Made by a program: the position numbers and the translations under genes. Positions 15,360-22,746 of a stretch of DNA of 64,000 nucleotides are shown one piece after another. The first letter of the stretch is position 1. Every line of letters begins with the position of its first letter. Under the pieces are notes generated by a model. It saw only the letters and a program-made list of their open reading frames with translations. It was not told the origin of the DNA and searched no databases. Source of the stretch: Verrucosispora sp. NA02020 (GTDB lineage Bacteria; Actinomycetota; Actinomycetes; Mycobacteriales; Micromonosporaceae); NCBI RefSeq assembly GCF_013364215.1, contig NZ_CP054923.1, positions 7,006,001 to 7,070,000 on the forward strand. The letters are read 5' to 3'.

Positions 15360-15953
15360 TCAGCCAGTCTTCTCCAGGGCGGCGCGGAACACCACCGTGA
15401 CGCTGAACGTGGTGCCGTCGACCTGGTACGCGTAGCACCCCGGCCCGCCGACCGTGGTGGTGGCGGGCAGGTCGTTCTCCGGACGGACCAGCAGGGCGTG
15501 GTGCCCGTCGTCGCGCGGCTCCCCGAGGTAGGCGAACTCCGCACCGGCCGGGCCCGACCCGTCGATCCGGGCGGCCCGCACCAGCACCGGCCCGGCATAG
15601 CCGGAGCCGATCCACCGGACCTTCGTCGTGTACGTGCCGTCCTGTTTCCGGTCCATGGCCCGCAACTCCAGCACCCCGTCCCGGAAGTAGTCGGCGACCG
15701 GATAGAGCGGGCCGGGGCCGAGCACCCGACTCGCCTGGTCCGGGTGGGGCCAGGGCTGCGGCTCGGTGACCGGGCAGGCGTCCCCGGGTGCCACGGTGGG
15801 CAGCCGCAGCGGCGGGGCGACGAACTCGGTCGGCGTCGCTGCGGCAGCGGACTGCCCCGACGGAGCGCCCGACGGGTCCGGCGGCGGCGTGTCGTCGCAT
15901 GCCACCACCGCCGAGAGGAGCGCGCCGACCAGTAGCCAGCCGATTCTCACCAC
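15360..15953 (-). CDS. putative lipoprotein
   Basis: About 197 residues starting at tandem GTG codons (15953 or 15950). The signal sequence IGWLLVGALLSAVVAC ends in a lipobox (VVAC, Cys about residue 19), followed by a Pro/Ser-rich linker and a folded domain with Cys at GDACPVTEP and GGPGCYAYQVDG. The C-terminal stretch GCYAYQVDGTTFSVTVVF is beta-rich. The long upstream extension to 16076 overlaps the NicO gene and lacks signal character, so it was dropped. Function unknown. Confidence 0.65.
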   Translation of the reverse strand: MVRIGWLLVGALLSAVVACDDTPPPDPSGAPSGQSAAAATPTEFVAPPLRLPTVAPGDACPVTEPQPWPHPDQASRVLGPGPLYPVADYFRDGVLELRAMDRKQDGTYTTKVRWIGSGYAGPVLVRAARIDGSGPAGAEFAYLGEPRDDGHHALLVRPENDLPATTTVGGPGCYAYQVDGTTFSVTVVFRAALEKTG

Positions 15954-16011
15954 CGTCACATTATCGACCGGCCACGATGGATACGCAGCCCCGCTCAGCC
16001 GAGACGGCCGG

Positions 16012-16776
16012 TCAGGCGGCGAGGGCCGAGACGGCCGCCGCCACGTAGAGGCACCCGCCGAGGCAGACCGCCGCACCGGCGATCGCCGGCATCCAGGCGG
16101 CCAGGCCGGCCATCAGCGCGCCCCGACCGGCCCGCCCGGCGATCAACGCCTGACCGCGGATGGTGAGTACGCCGACGCCGGTGAGGGTCAGCGCCATCCC
16201 GGCGCCGAACCCGAGCACGATCACCACTGCGCCCACGGAACGGCCGGTCAGTAGTCCGCTGACCAGGATCAGGAAGGCCGACGGCGAGGGCAGCAGCCCA
16301 CCGGAGAGCCCGAGTGCGATCAGTCCCCGCCGCGACCACGGGTCGACCGGCTGTTCGTGGTGATGGTGGTGTTCCTCGCCGTGGTGGTGATGATGGTGGT
16401 GGTGCCCCCGCTTGGCGAGATGACGTCGGATCAGGTGCGCGCCGACACCGATCACCACGAGCCCGGCCAGCACCTGGAGTGCGGCGGTGAGGGTCCTGGT
16501 GCCGATCTCGGCGACGCCGCTCAACCCGGTCCAGAGCAGTGCCAGCACCAGGACGGAGAAGGTGTGCATCACCGCGACGATCACGCCGAGCCGGAGCGCG
16601 TCCCGGTAACGGCCGTGCGTACCGACCAGGTACGCGGCGGTGATGCTCTTGCCGTGCCCGGGTGCCACCGCGTGTGCGGCGCCGACACCGACCGCCACGA
16701 CCAGGGCGACCCAGAACAGGGCCGCGTTGTCGAAGAGGGCGACCAGACGCTCGTCGAGCCCGTTGAGGTCGTTCAT
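16012..16776 (-). CDS. NicO-family nickel/cobalt transporter
   Basis: A 254-residue membrane protein with six predicted helices. The first carries AAHAVAPGHGKS (the NicO/RcnA helix motif HAxxPGHGK). A second signature, GLSGGLLPSPSAFLILV, lies after the loop. Between them is a His-rich cytoplasmic or surface loop (GHHHHHHHHGEEHHHHH, about residues 124-140) suited to binding Ni or Co. The start ATG overlaps the stop of the upstream secreted-protein gene (16773-16776), so they are co-translated. Direction (import or export) and metal cannot be decided from sequence. Confidence 0.85.
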   Translation of the reverse strand: MNDLNGLDERLVALFDNAALFWVALVVAVGVGAAHAVAPGHGKSITAAYLVGTHGRYRDALRLGVIVAVMHTFSVLVLALLWTGLSGVAEIGTRTLTAALQVLAGLVVIGVGAHLIRRHLAKRGHHHHHHHHGEEHHHHHEQPVDPWSRRGLIALGLSGGLLPSPSAFLILVSGLLTGRSVGAVVIVLGFGAGMALTLTGVGVLTIRGQALIAGRAGRGALMAGLAAWMPAIAGAAVCLGGCLYVAAAVSALAA

Positions 16777-17426
16777 TGCGTACTCCGGTCACGTCGTCGG
16801 GTCAGGGCAACGAGCAGCACACCGAGCCCACCGGCGGCGACCACGCCGACGGCCAGCGCGGCGGCCGGGGCGGATCGGCCGCCCGAACGGGTGAAGTCGA
16901 CCCGGTGGGTGCCGTCGGTGGCGGTGAACAGCGCCTCGGCCGGTGTCGCCGACTCGGCCCGCAGCACCGTGCGGTACGCCTGGTTGAGGTCGGTCAGCGC
17001 GGTCACCGTGATGTCGAGCGCGGTGACCGGGGCCGGACAGTCGAAGCGCAGCCGGGCTCCCTGCGCGAGCAGGGCGTCCAGCGGCTGGAGTTCCGCGCGG
17101 CACACCTGGCCCTGCTGGCTGACGGTGATTCGCTGGCGCAGGTAGTCCTGGACCGCGGTGGAGTCGCGAAGCTTCTGCTCGCCGGTCACCTGGGTGGTGA
17201 CCGGGCCGGTGGTGGGGTCCTCGAACGCGCCGAGCGACTGGCCGAGTGCGACCCAGTCGTCCTCGGCGGGCTGCCAGGAGAGGTCGACCCGGGCACCGTC
17301 CACGGCGACCCGGGCCGTCGTGGGCGGCCCGAAGGGATGGGCGGCGGCGGGCACGCCGCCGCCGGTGACGACGGCCAGGGTCGCCGTGCCGGCCAGCAGC
17401 GCACCCGTGATGCAGCGGTGATTCAT
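16773..17426 (-). CDS. secreted, C-terminally anchored partner of NicO transporter
   Basis: A 217-residue protein with a signal peptide ending in AAA-HP, an extracellular beta-rich domain (about residues 32-175) containing one Cys pair (GQVCRAELQ, RFDCPAPV), and a single C-terminal helix (about 186-208, AAALAVGVVAAGGLGVLLVALT) followed by RRRDR. The mature N-terminus begins HPFGPP, which could bind metal at the free amine and His. The 4-base overlap with NicO suggests a metal-transport accessory. The exact family is not known to me. Confidence 0.65.
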   Translation of the reverse strand: MNHRCITGALLAGTATLAVVTGGGVPAAAHPFGPPTTARVAVDGARVDLSWQPAEDDWVALGQSLGAFEDPTTGPVTTQVTGEQKLRDSTAVQDYLRQRITVSQQGQVCRAELQPLDALLAQGARLRFDCPAPVTALDITVTALTDLNQAYRTVLRAESATPAEALFTATDGTHRVDFTRSGGRSAPAAALAVGVVAAGGLGVLLVALTRRRDRSTQ

Positions 17427-17447
17427 GGAACGCTCCGGAACACGCCG

Positions 17448-17482
17448 GGCCGTGGGGTTCCGCCCGCGCGGCCCCCACGGCC
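17448..17482. terminator. hairpin after WxL-like gene 2
   Basis: GGCCGTGGGG/CCCCACGGCC forms a 10-bp stem with a 15-base loop, extendable past a bulge. It lies 9 bases past the stop of the minus-strand WxL-like gene and isolates it from the NicO operon. Confidence 0.5.
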
Positions 17483-17490
17483 GGCGGCGG

Positions 17491-18123
17491 TCATTCGAAC
17501 AGGGACAGGGTCAGAGTCGAGGTGTACGCACCGGCGGCCACGTCGGCCGGGGTGCGCAGGAACAGGTCGGCGTCGACCGAGTACGCCCCACCGGCGACCG
17601 CACCCGAGTCGAACGTGGAGACCAGCAGCTCCTGGTCGACCAGACCCACGTTGTTGCCCGGCTGCGTCGGCTCGTCCAGCACAGTGACGACCTCTTCACC
17701 CTCGCTGACCAGACCGGTGTCGCCACCGTCGACCAGGCGCGGCTTCCAGCCCAGGTGCCCGGCACCGATCGGCTCCTGACCGTCGGCCCCGGTGAAGTCG
17801 GTGGCACTACCGAGCACCGCCCACGCCGCACCCGAGGGCACCTCGTCGGCGGTCCGGGTGTCGGTCACCGTCACCGTCGGCAGACCACCCACGAACTGCC
17901 GCACCAGCAACGTCGACCCGTCCTCGGTCAACGCCACCGAGTCACCCGCGATCGACATCGCCAGCACACCCGGCTCCACGATCTCCTCGATGTCGACCGT
18001 CACCGACACGTCGCCGCTGGTGCCGGGCTCGGCCAGCGCCGGTGACGCCAGCGCCACCGACCCGGCCAGCAGCGCACCGGCGGCGACCGCCGCGAGCAGC
18101 CGCTCACGATTCCATGTGTTCAT
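17491..18123 (-). CDS. secreted WxL-like surface protein, copy 2
   Basis: A 210-residue exported protein, equal in length to copy 1 (5916-6548) and differing at about 32 positions by hand alignment (about 85% identity). It keeps the signal peptide core AAGALLAGSVALASPALA, TVTVTDTR, the WAV and GWKPRL segments, and the tail YTSTLTLSLFE. Variation is concentrated just after cleavage and in short surface loops, as expected for recent duplicates under constraint. Here the upstream partner is a phosphatase and no DUF916 gene follows. Its expression may follow the phosphatase through a conserved hairpin. Confidence 0.65.
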   Translation of the reverse strand: MNTWNRERLLAAVAAGALLAGSVALASPALAEPGTSGDVSVTVDIEEIVEPGVLAMSIAGDSVALTEDGSTLLVRQFVGGLPTVTVTDTRTADEVPSGAAWAVLGSATDFTGADGQEPIGAGHLGWKPRLVDGGDTGLVSEGEEVVTVLDEPTQPGNNVGLVDQELLVSTFDSGAVAGGAYSVDADLFLRTPADVAAGAYTSTLTLSLFE

Positions 18124-18166
18124 CCGTTACTCCGTCGATCTTCGCTGGGGCGGAACTGATGGCTTC

Positions 18167-18186
18167 GCCGGACGGTTTCGTCCGGC
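18167..18186. repeat. short GC hairpin before WxL-like gene 2
   Basis: GCCGGACG-gttt-CGTCCGGC is a perfect 8-bp stem with a 4-base loop, between the phosphatase hairpin and the WxL-like start. It may stabilise RNA or help termination. Confidence 0.4.
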
Positions 18187-18193
18187 CGGGAGA

Positions 18194-18225
18194 CGGTGGC
18201 GGCGCCGGGGAGGACGCCGCCACCG
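18194..18225. terminator. hairpin after phosphatase gene (conserved with 5840-5871)
   Basis: CGGTGGCGGC/GCCGCCACCG forms a 10-bp stem with a 12-base loop, starting 8 bases after the phosphatase stop on the minus strand. The flanks (TAGTCGACCTCGGTGGCGG here, TAGTTCGTCTCGCGGTGGCG in module 1) align closely, so the stop-codon/hairpin region was duplicated together with the genes. Confidence 0.6.
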
Positions 18226-18232
18226 AGGTCGA

Positions 18233-20197
18233 CTAGTCGCAGCTCGCCGCGTCGAACGGCACCTCGACCCGCATCGTCACCGGGTCGCCGTCGACCGTCC
18301 CGGTGACCTTGACCGTGGCGGTGCCGGCCGGCACGGACCTGGCCCGGCTGGTGAACGCCTGGCTGGCGGACTTGCCGGGGGCGACGTCGGAGACCTTCCG
18401 CGACCCGTACGGCGTCACCAGCTCGACGTCCAGCGGACCGGCGTCGGTGTTGCGGGCGGTGACCGATACGTGCGCGGTGGTGCCGACGCAGTGGGCGCGG
18501 GCCTGGACGTCGACCTTCCAGCCGGTCACCGAGATGGCCGGGCTGGTGATCTTCTGGTTCTTGCTGGTCAGGAACACCTCGTACGCGCTGCCCGCGTTGG
18601 CGCTGGTCGGCACGGTCAGCGCATAGGTGACCCGACCCAGCTCGTCGGCGGTCACGGTGGCGACGCGGTCCTCGTCCCGGCCGGTGTCACCGGTGCTGCC
18701 GGCAGCGCGCAGGTGGACGGCGACCTTCTCGGCCGGGTCGTAGCCGTACGCGGAGACCGCGACCGTGCCCTTCACGTCGACCGTGGTCCTGTCGACCGTG
18801 ACCTGCTGCCCGACCGTGTTCTGCGGGGTACGCAGCTCGTTGACGGTCCGCTCGCCCTGATCGTTCTTGCGGATCAGGAACCCGTCGTGGTGCTGCCCGT
18901 TGGCGTAGCGCGACTCGTAGCGCAGCGTGCCCTGCTCGACGTCGATGAGCTGGTAGAGCTGGGTGTTCTGGCTGGTGCTGGTCACCTCGGCACCGTTGCC
19001 GGTCCAGTTCTGCCCGTTGTTGAGCTGGTACATCTTGCCGCCGGAGACGGACACCGCGTAGACCGTGCCGTCGTGGACGGCGGCGGAGCGACGGTTCGTG
19101 GCCACGTTGCCCCGGCCGTACGAATGGTCGTGGCCCTGGAGCACCAGGTCGACGCCGTACTTCTCGAACAGCGGGCCCCACTGGTTGCGGACCTGGGCGT
19201 TGTTGCGGCTGCCGGTGGTCGAGTAGACGGGGTGGTGGAAGGTCACCACCGTCCACTTGTTCGGGTTGTCCTTGAGGACTCCCTCCAGCCAGGCGGTCTG
19301 CGCGGCCATCAGGGCGGCGTTGCTCTGGTGGTTGGAGTCCAGGGCGACGAAGCGCACGCCCTGGTAGTCGAGGGAGTAGACGGTCTGCTTGAGCTCCGGG
19401 TTGCCCGGCCCGTTGTCCGGGTACGGGAACTGCGGCCGCCAGAACTGCGACAGCCCGCCGCTGTACTCGTGGTTACCCGGGACCGAGATGTTGTTGATCT
19501 GGCCGTCGATGAAGCCGCTGGCCTTGTACCACTGGCCCCACTGCTCCTCGCTGTTGGCGTGGTCGATGAGGTCACCGGCGTTGACGATCGCCTTGGCCTT
19601 CGGCCGGTCGGCGAACGCCTGCCGGAAGACGCGGGGCACGGCCGAGTCGATGTAGTTCTGGGCGTCGCCGTAGTAGATGAAGGAGAACGGCGCGAAGTCG
19701 GCGGCGGCGGTGGTGAAGTCGATCCACTCGCTCCAGTTGCTGCCGTCGCCGACGCGGTAGGTGTACCGGGTGTTCGGCGTGAGGCCGGTGAACTCGACGG
19801 TGTGGTAGGTCGAGGCGTACCCGAGCGAGGTGTTGACCGCCGTGCTGGCCAGCGCGGAGAGGCGGGTCACCGCGCCGGTGGGCGGTACGACGTCACCCAG
19901 GGCCCGTGGTGCTTCGAGGATCTCGGCGCGGGCCCACTCGGCCGGCGCCTCGGCCCGCCAGGTGACGCGCTGCGAGGTGGACGGTGTGGTGGTCGGGGTC
20001 AGGATGATGCGGTCCGGTACGGGGGAGGGCTTATGGATCTCAGCGGCGGGATGCTTGGGCGGCGGGGCGTCGCCGAAGGCGGAGGGGCTGATCGCCACAC
20101 CACCGGCGATCAGGGCCGCGGCACCGATCGCCACGATCTTGGTCCGGCGCGCACCGCTGCGCCAGGGAGCCTTCTGGTCGGTCACGACTCTGGTCAC
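18233..20197 (-). CDS. secreted purple-acid-phosphatase-like metallophosphoesterase
   Basis: A 654-residue exported enzyme. An N-terminal hydrophobic segment (IVAIGAAALIAGGVAI, about 21-36) is followed by a fibronectin-like domain (about 60-160, ending TPNTRYTYRVGDG). The calcineurin-type catalytic domain (about 168-400) has YYGDAQ, NAGDLIDH, VPGNHEYSG, TFHHPVYS and LQGHDHSY, giving all five metal-binding blocks of the purple acid phosphatase group. A further beta domain is followed by a C-terminal domain (about 560-654) about two-thirds identical to that of the nuclease at 1650-5831. It probably hydrolyses phosphate esters outside the cell. A WxL-like gene follows. Confidence 0.88.
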   Translation of the reverse strand: MTRVVTDQKAPWRSGARRTKIVAIGAAALIAGGVAISPSAFGDAPPPKHPAAEIHKPSPVPDRIILTPTTTPSTSQRVTWRAEAPAEWARAEILEAPRALGDVVPPTGAVTRLSALASTAVNTSLGYASTYHTVEFTGLTPNTRYTYRVGDGSNWSEWIDFTTAAADFAPFSFIYYGDAQNYIDSAVPRVFRQAFADRPKAKAIVNAGDLIDHANSEEQWGQWYKASGFIDGQINNISVPGNHEYSGGLSQFWRPQFPYPDNGPGNPELKQTVYSLDYQGVRFVALDSNHQSNAALMAAQTAWLEGVLKDNPNKWTVVTFHHPVYSTTGSRNNAQVRNQWGPLFEKYGVDLVLQGHDHSYGRGNVATNRRSAAVHDGTVYAVSVSGGKMYQLNNGQNWTGNGAEVTSTSQNTQLYQLIDVEQGTLRYESRYANGQHHDGFLIRKNDQGERTVNELRTPQNTVGQQVTVDRTTVDVKGTVAVSAYGYDPAEKVAVHLRAAGSTGDTGRDEDRVATVTADELGRVTYALTVPTSANAGSAYEVFLTSKNQKITSPAISVTGWKVDVQARAHCVGTTAHVSVTARNTDAGPLDVELVTPYGSRKVSDVAPGKSASQAFTSRARSVPAGTATVKVTGTVDGDPVTMRVEVPFDAASCD

Positions 20198-20420
20198 CCT
20201 TCAATGAGGAGGCGGACGGCGGCGCCGGTCGTCCGTCACCTGCCGGCGCGCCGTGGCCATTCGCGCAGTCGTGCCCGACCGGGCGGCAACAAGATCCTTT
20301 CGAGCGGGTGAACAGTGGCCGCGAGGCCGCCGTGACCAGCAACTGTTGGCCCGCCGGCCATCCGCCCGACACCGATGTTCCGCCTGCGTTCAGCGTCCCC
20401 TTCGTACGCTCGGCCGCGTT

Positions 20421-20942
20421 ATGACCGATCAGCACAGTGCCCCGCCCCACCCCGACCGGACCGGCCGTCGCCTGCGTACCGTCGCTGGCCTGCTCTGCAC
20501 GGCGGTCCTGCTCGGCGCGCTGGTCGGCAGTTCCGCCCCGGCCGCCGTCGTGGTCAAGGACGAACACTTCATCAGTGCGCAGACCCCGGGGGTACTCGAC
20601 ATCGAGGGTGGCGAGTGCTTCGACGACCCGGTGCACCTGCCGGAGGCCGGCGAGGTGGTCGTCCGCTACCGGCCGTGCGCGTCGACGGCGGACAACCAGA
20701 CGTACGGGTTCGTGCACGCCGACGACGACGCGGACTGGGCACCGACCGCGTTGGGTGAGTTCGCCTGGCGCGCCTGCCGGGACCTGTTCACCCGCACCTG
20801 GCCCGACGGGCAGGATCGGGACCTGCGCTTCTATCCGGTCCTGCCGACCGAGGAGACCTGGGCCGGCGGCGACCGGGACGTGATGTGCGTGGCCTATCGG
20901 CCCGGCGGCAGGCTGCCCGGCTCGTTGCTGCCCAGGTGGTGA
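20421..20942 (+). CDS. secreted or anchored protein, possibly of septum-formation family
   Basis: A 173-residue protein with one N-terminal hydrophobic helix (about 19-36, VAGLLCTAVLLGALVG) and an extracellular domain with four Cys (GGECFDDPV, RPCASTAD, WRACRDLF, DVMCVAYR). The GxCFDDPxH opening and the RDLRFYPVLPTEETWAGGDRDVMCVAY ending resemble the septum-formation domain of actinobacterial membrane proteins. The start ATG at 20421 is chosen because upstream codons lack signal character. The gene overlaps the converging TOPRIM gene by 49 bases. Confidence 0.6.
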   Translation: MTDQHSAPPHPDRTGRRLRTVAGLLCTAVLLGALVGSSAPAAVVVKDEHFISAQTPGVLDIEGGECFDDPVHLPEAGEVVVRYRPCASTADNQTYGFVHADDDADWAPTALGEFAWRACRDLFTRTWPDGQDRDLRFYPVLPTEETWAGGDRDVMCVAYRPGGRLPGSLLPRW

Positions 20943-21532
20943 GCGGAGACCGAGTCGAGCACCGCGTCCAGCGGGCGTGGCATCCGGTCCAGGTCGAGCG
21001 CCTGCACCATGAGCCGGGCGTACGCCTCCTTGCGGCCGGACCGGGTGCCGACGAACCGGTGCAGTTGGGCGGTCAACTCCCGTCCCTGCTGCGCGGGCTG
21101 TCGCTGGAACAGCCGGAAGGATCGCAGGTCCCCGACGGCGTCCAGGAACTCCTGCACCCCGTCGGTGCCGACGGCCCGGATCAACTCGTCCTCCAGGTCC
21201 CGTACGCAGACGTGGAACCCGAGTTCGGCGATCCGGGCGGTGGAGGCGGCGGTGGCGATGCCGGCCCGGTCGAGCCCGCGCTGGACGAAGCCCTCCTCGG
21301 CGACGTCGTAGAGGCCGGCCAGCCGTAGTCCGCGTCCCTGCGGGCCGAGCAGGACCAGGTGATGCCCGATGTTGGTGATCCCGCCCATCGGCAGCACCCG
21401 TACGCCCTCGGCGGCCAGGTCCCGACCGCGACGGAGGGCGAGCGCCTGCACGGCCGCCTGGTCGCTGGCGCCCTCGACCAGCAGCACGGCGCGGGCGTCA
21501 CCCAGGGTGTCGATCGGGATCTTCACCCGCAC
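20894..21532 (-). CDS. OLD-type TOPRIM-domain protein
   Basis: A 212-residue protein. The first 110 residues form a TOPRIM fold: AVLLVEGASDQAAV carries the catalytic Glu and AGLYDVAEE the acidic Asp. This is the stand-alone TOPRIM nucleotidyl-transferase/hydrolase type related to OLD nucleases and RNase M5. The C-terminal half is helical (LTAQLHRFVGTRSGRKEAYARLMVQAL). No ATPase partner is encoded nearby, so it is not part of a standard OLD defence operon. The 3' end overlaps the opposing gene. Confidence 0.75.
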   Translation of the reverse strand: MRVKIPIDTLGDARAVLLVEGASDQAAVQALALRRGRDLAAEGVRVLPMGGITNIGHHLVLLGPQGRGLRLAGLYDVAEEGFVQRGLDRAGIATAASTARIAELGFHVCVRDLEDELIRAVGTDGVQEFLDAVGDLRSFRLFQRQPAQQGRELTAQLHRFVGTRSGRKEAYARLMVQALDLDRMPRPLDAVLDSVSAHHLGSNEPGSLPPGR

Positions 21533-21604
21533 CTCCTGACCCTCGGCACCATCATGCCGACCTGCGCCCGGGTGGCCCAGCGAGTTACCGCGCGGGGCCG
21601 GGGG

Positions 21605-21877
21605 TCAGGAGGCGAGTCGCCCGGTGGCCGGAGACGGCTCGGCGAGCCGGGTCGCCAGGTCGTCCAGGGAGAGCCCGAGCACCCTGGCCAGGGCGGCGAC
21701 GGTGAAGTAGGCGGGCGAGGCGATCGCCCCGCGTTCGATCTTGCGCAGCGTGTCCAGCGAGATGCCGGCCTGGAGGGCGACGGCGGCGGCGCTCCGGCCG
21801 CCACGTGCCTGCTGGAGCAGGCGTCCCAGCGCCAGGCCACGGGCCCGCTCGTCCTCGGTCATCGGGGTACGCACCAT
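21605..21877 (-). CDS. XRE-family helix-turn-helix regulator
   Basis: A 90-residue Cro/CI-type protein. The helix-turn-helix is SAAAVALQAGISLDTLRKIERGAIASPAYFTVAALARVLGLSLDDL (about residues 29-74). There is no extra domain, so it probably acts as a dimeric repressor. It is divergent from the methionine aminopeptidase gene, with a strong inverted repeat in the 80-base gap. A start at internal ATG 21862 is also possible. Confidence 0.8.
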   Translation of the reverse strand: MVRTPMTEDERARGLALGRLLQQARGGRSAAAVALQAGISLDTLRKIERGAIASPAYFTVAALARVLGLSLDDLATRLAEPSPATGRLAS

Positions 21878-21891
21878 GTGGCTATAGTAAT

Positions 21892-21911
21892 CCTGGTATT
21901 AAAATACCAGG
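21892..21911. promoter_or_regulatory. 20-bp inverted repeat between XRE and MetAP genes
   Basis: CCTGGTATT-aa-AATACCAGG: perfect 9-bp arms with a 2-base centre, in an unusually AT-rich patch (CTATAGTAAT just before it). The position over both divergent promoters marks it as the likely XRE operator. Confidence 0.7.
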
Positions 21912-21957
21912 GCCGGGAGCGCACCGCCCCGCCCGCACGAACGACGAAGAGGTAGAG

Positions 21958-22725
21958 ATGGTCGAGTTGAAGACCCCGGACGAGATCGCCGTGATGCGCG
22001 AGGCCGGACGGGTGGTGGCGACGGCGCTGGCCGCGACCCAGGCGGCGGCCACGGTCGGGACGTCCCTGCGGGAGTTGGACGAGATCGCCGCCACGGTGAT
22101 CAGAGAGGCCGGGGCGAAGCCCTCGTTCCTGCACTACCACCCCCGGTCGGCCCCCGGCCCCTACCCGGCCGTCGTCTGCACCTCGGTCAACGACGCGGTG
22201 GTGCACGGCATCCCCACGTCGTACCGGCTCGCCGAGGGAGACGTGCTGAGCGTCGACTGCGGCGCCTACATCGACGGGCTGCACGGCGACTCGGCGGTGA
22301 CCTTCATCGTCGGCACCGCCGACCCGGACGACCAGAGGCTCGTCGACGAGACCCGCCGGGCCCTGCACGCCGGCATCGCCGCCGCCACGCCCGGCGCCCG
22401 GATGGGCGACATCGCCCACGCCATCGGCACCGTCGGGCGGTCGTGCGGATTCGGCCTGATGGAGAACCACGGCGGCCACGGGATCGGTCGCGCCATGCAC
22501 GAGGACCCGTTCGTGCCCAACGAGGGCAAGCCCGGTCGGGGCCTGCGGCTTCGGCCGGGACTGGTCCTCGCGCTCGAACCGATGTTCATCGCCGGCGGTA
22601 ACGACATGTACCGGGTGGACCGGGACGGCTGGACGCTCCGGTCCGCCGACGGCAGCCGGGCCGCGCACTGGGAGCACACCATCGCGGTCACCGACGACGG
22701 GCCGGTGATCCTCACCGCCCTCTGA
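21958..22725 (+). CDS. map: methionine aminopeptidase, type I
   Basis: A 255-residue enzyme removing the initiator Met. The metal ligands are all present: Asp in SVDCGAYIDG, Asp in HGDSAVTF, His in GGHGIGR, Glu in LALEPMF and Glu in HWEHTIAV. There is no N-terminal zinc-finger extension. GAAGAGG upstream fixes the ATG at 21958. Divergent control by an XRE regulator and a 20-bp palindrome is unusual for a housekeeping MetAP and suggests a regulated second copy; whether another map gene exists elsewhere cannot be seen. Confidence 0.92.
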   Translation: MVELKTPDEIAVMREAGRVVATALAATQAAATVGTSLRELDEIAATVIREAGAKPSFLHYHPRSAPGPYPAVVCTSVNDAVVHGIPTSYRLAEGDVLSVDCGAYIDGLHGDSAVTFIVGTADPDDQRLVDETRRALHAGIAAATPGARMGDIAHAIGTVGRSCGFGLMENHGGHGIGRAMHEDPFVPNEGKPGRGLRLRPGLVLALEPMFIAGGNDMYRVDRDGWTLRSADGSRAAHWEHTIAVTDDGPVILTAL

Positions 22726-22746
22726 GAGCGGCATCCGCAGGCGACG

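Noticed and set aside
16390..16420. CAC/GTG tandem run looking like a microsatellite
   Set aside because: It is the coding sequence of the His-rich loop of the NicO transporter.
17792..20311. 839-residue open frame on the plus strand opposite the phosphatase
   Set aside because: The minus strand encodes a complete metallophosphoesterase with all metal motifs and signal segment. The plus frame has only Val/Gly/Arg-rich composition typical of antisense shadows in high-GC DNA.
20303..20313. Possible PHO box (GTTCACCCGCT, minus strand) upstream of the phosphatase
   Set aside because: Only one 11-base repeat is present; a PhoP box needs at least two in tandem. The nuclease gene has no matching site.
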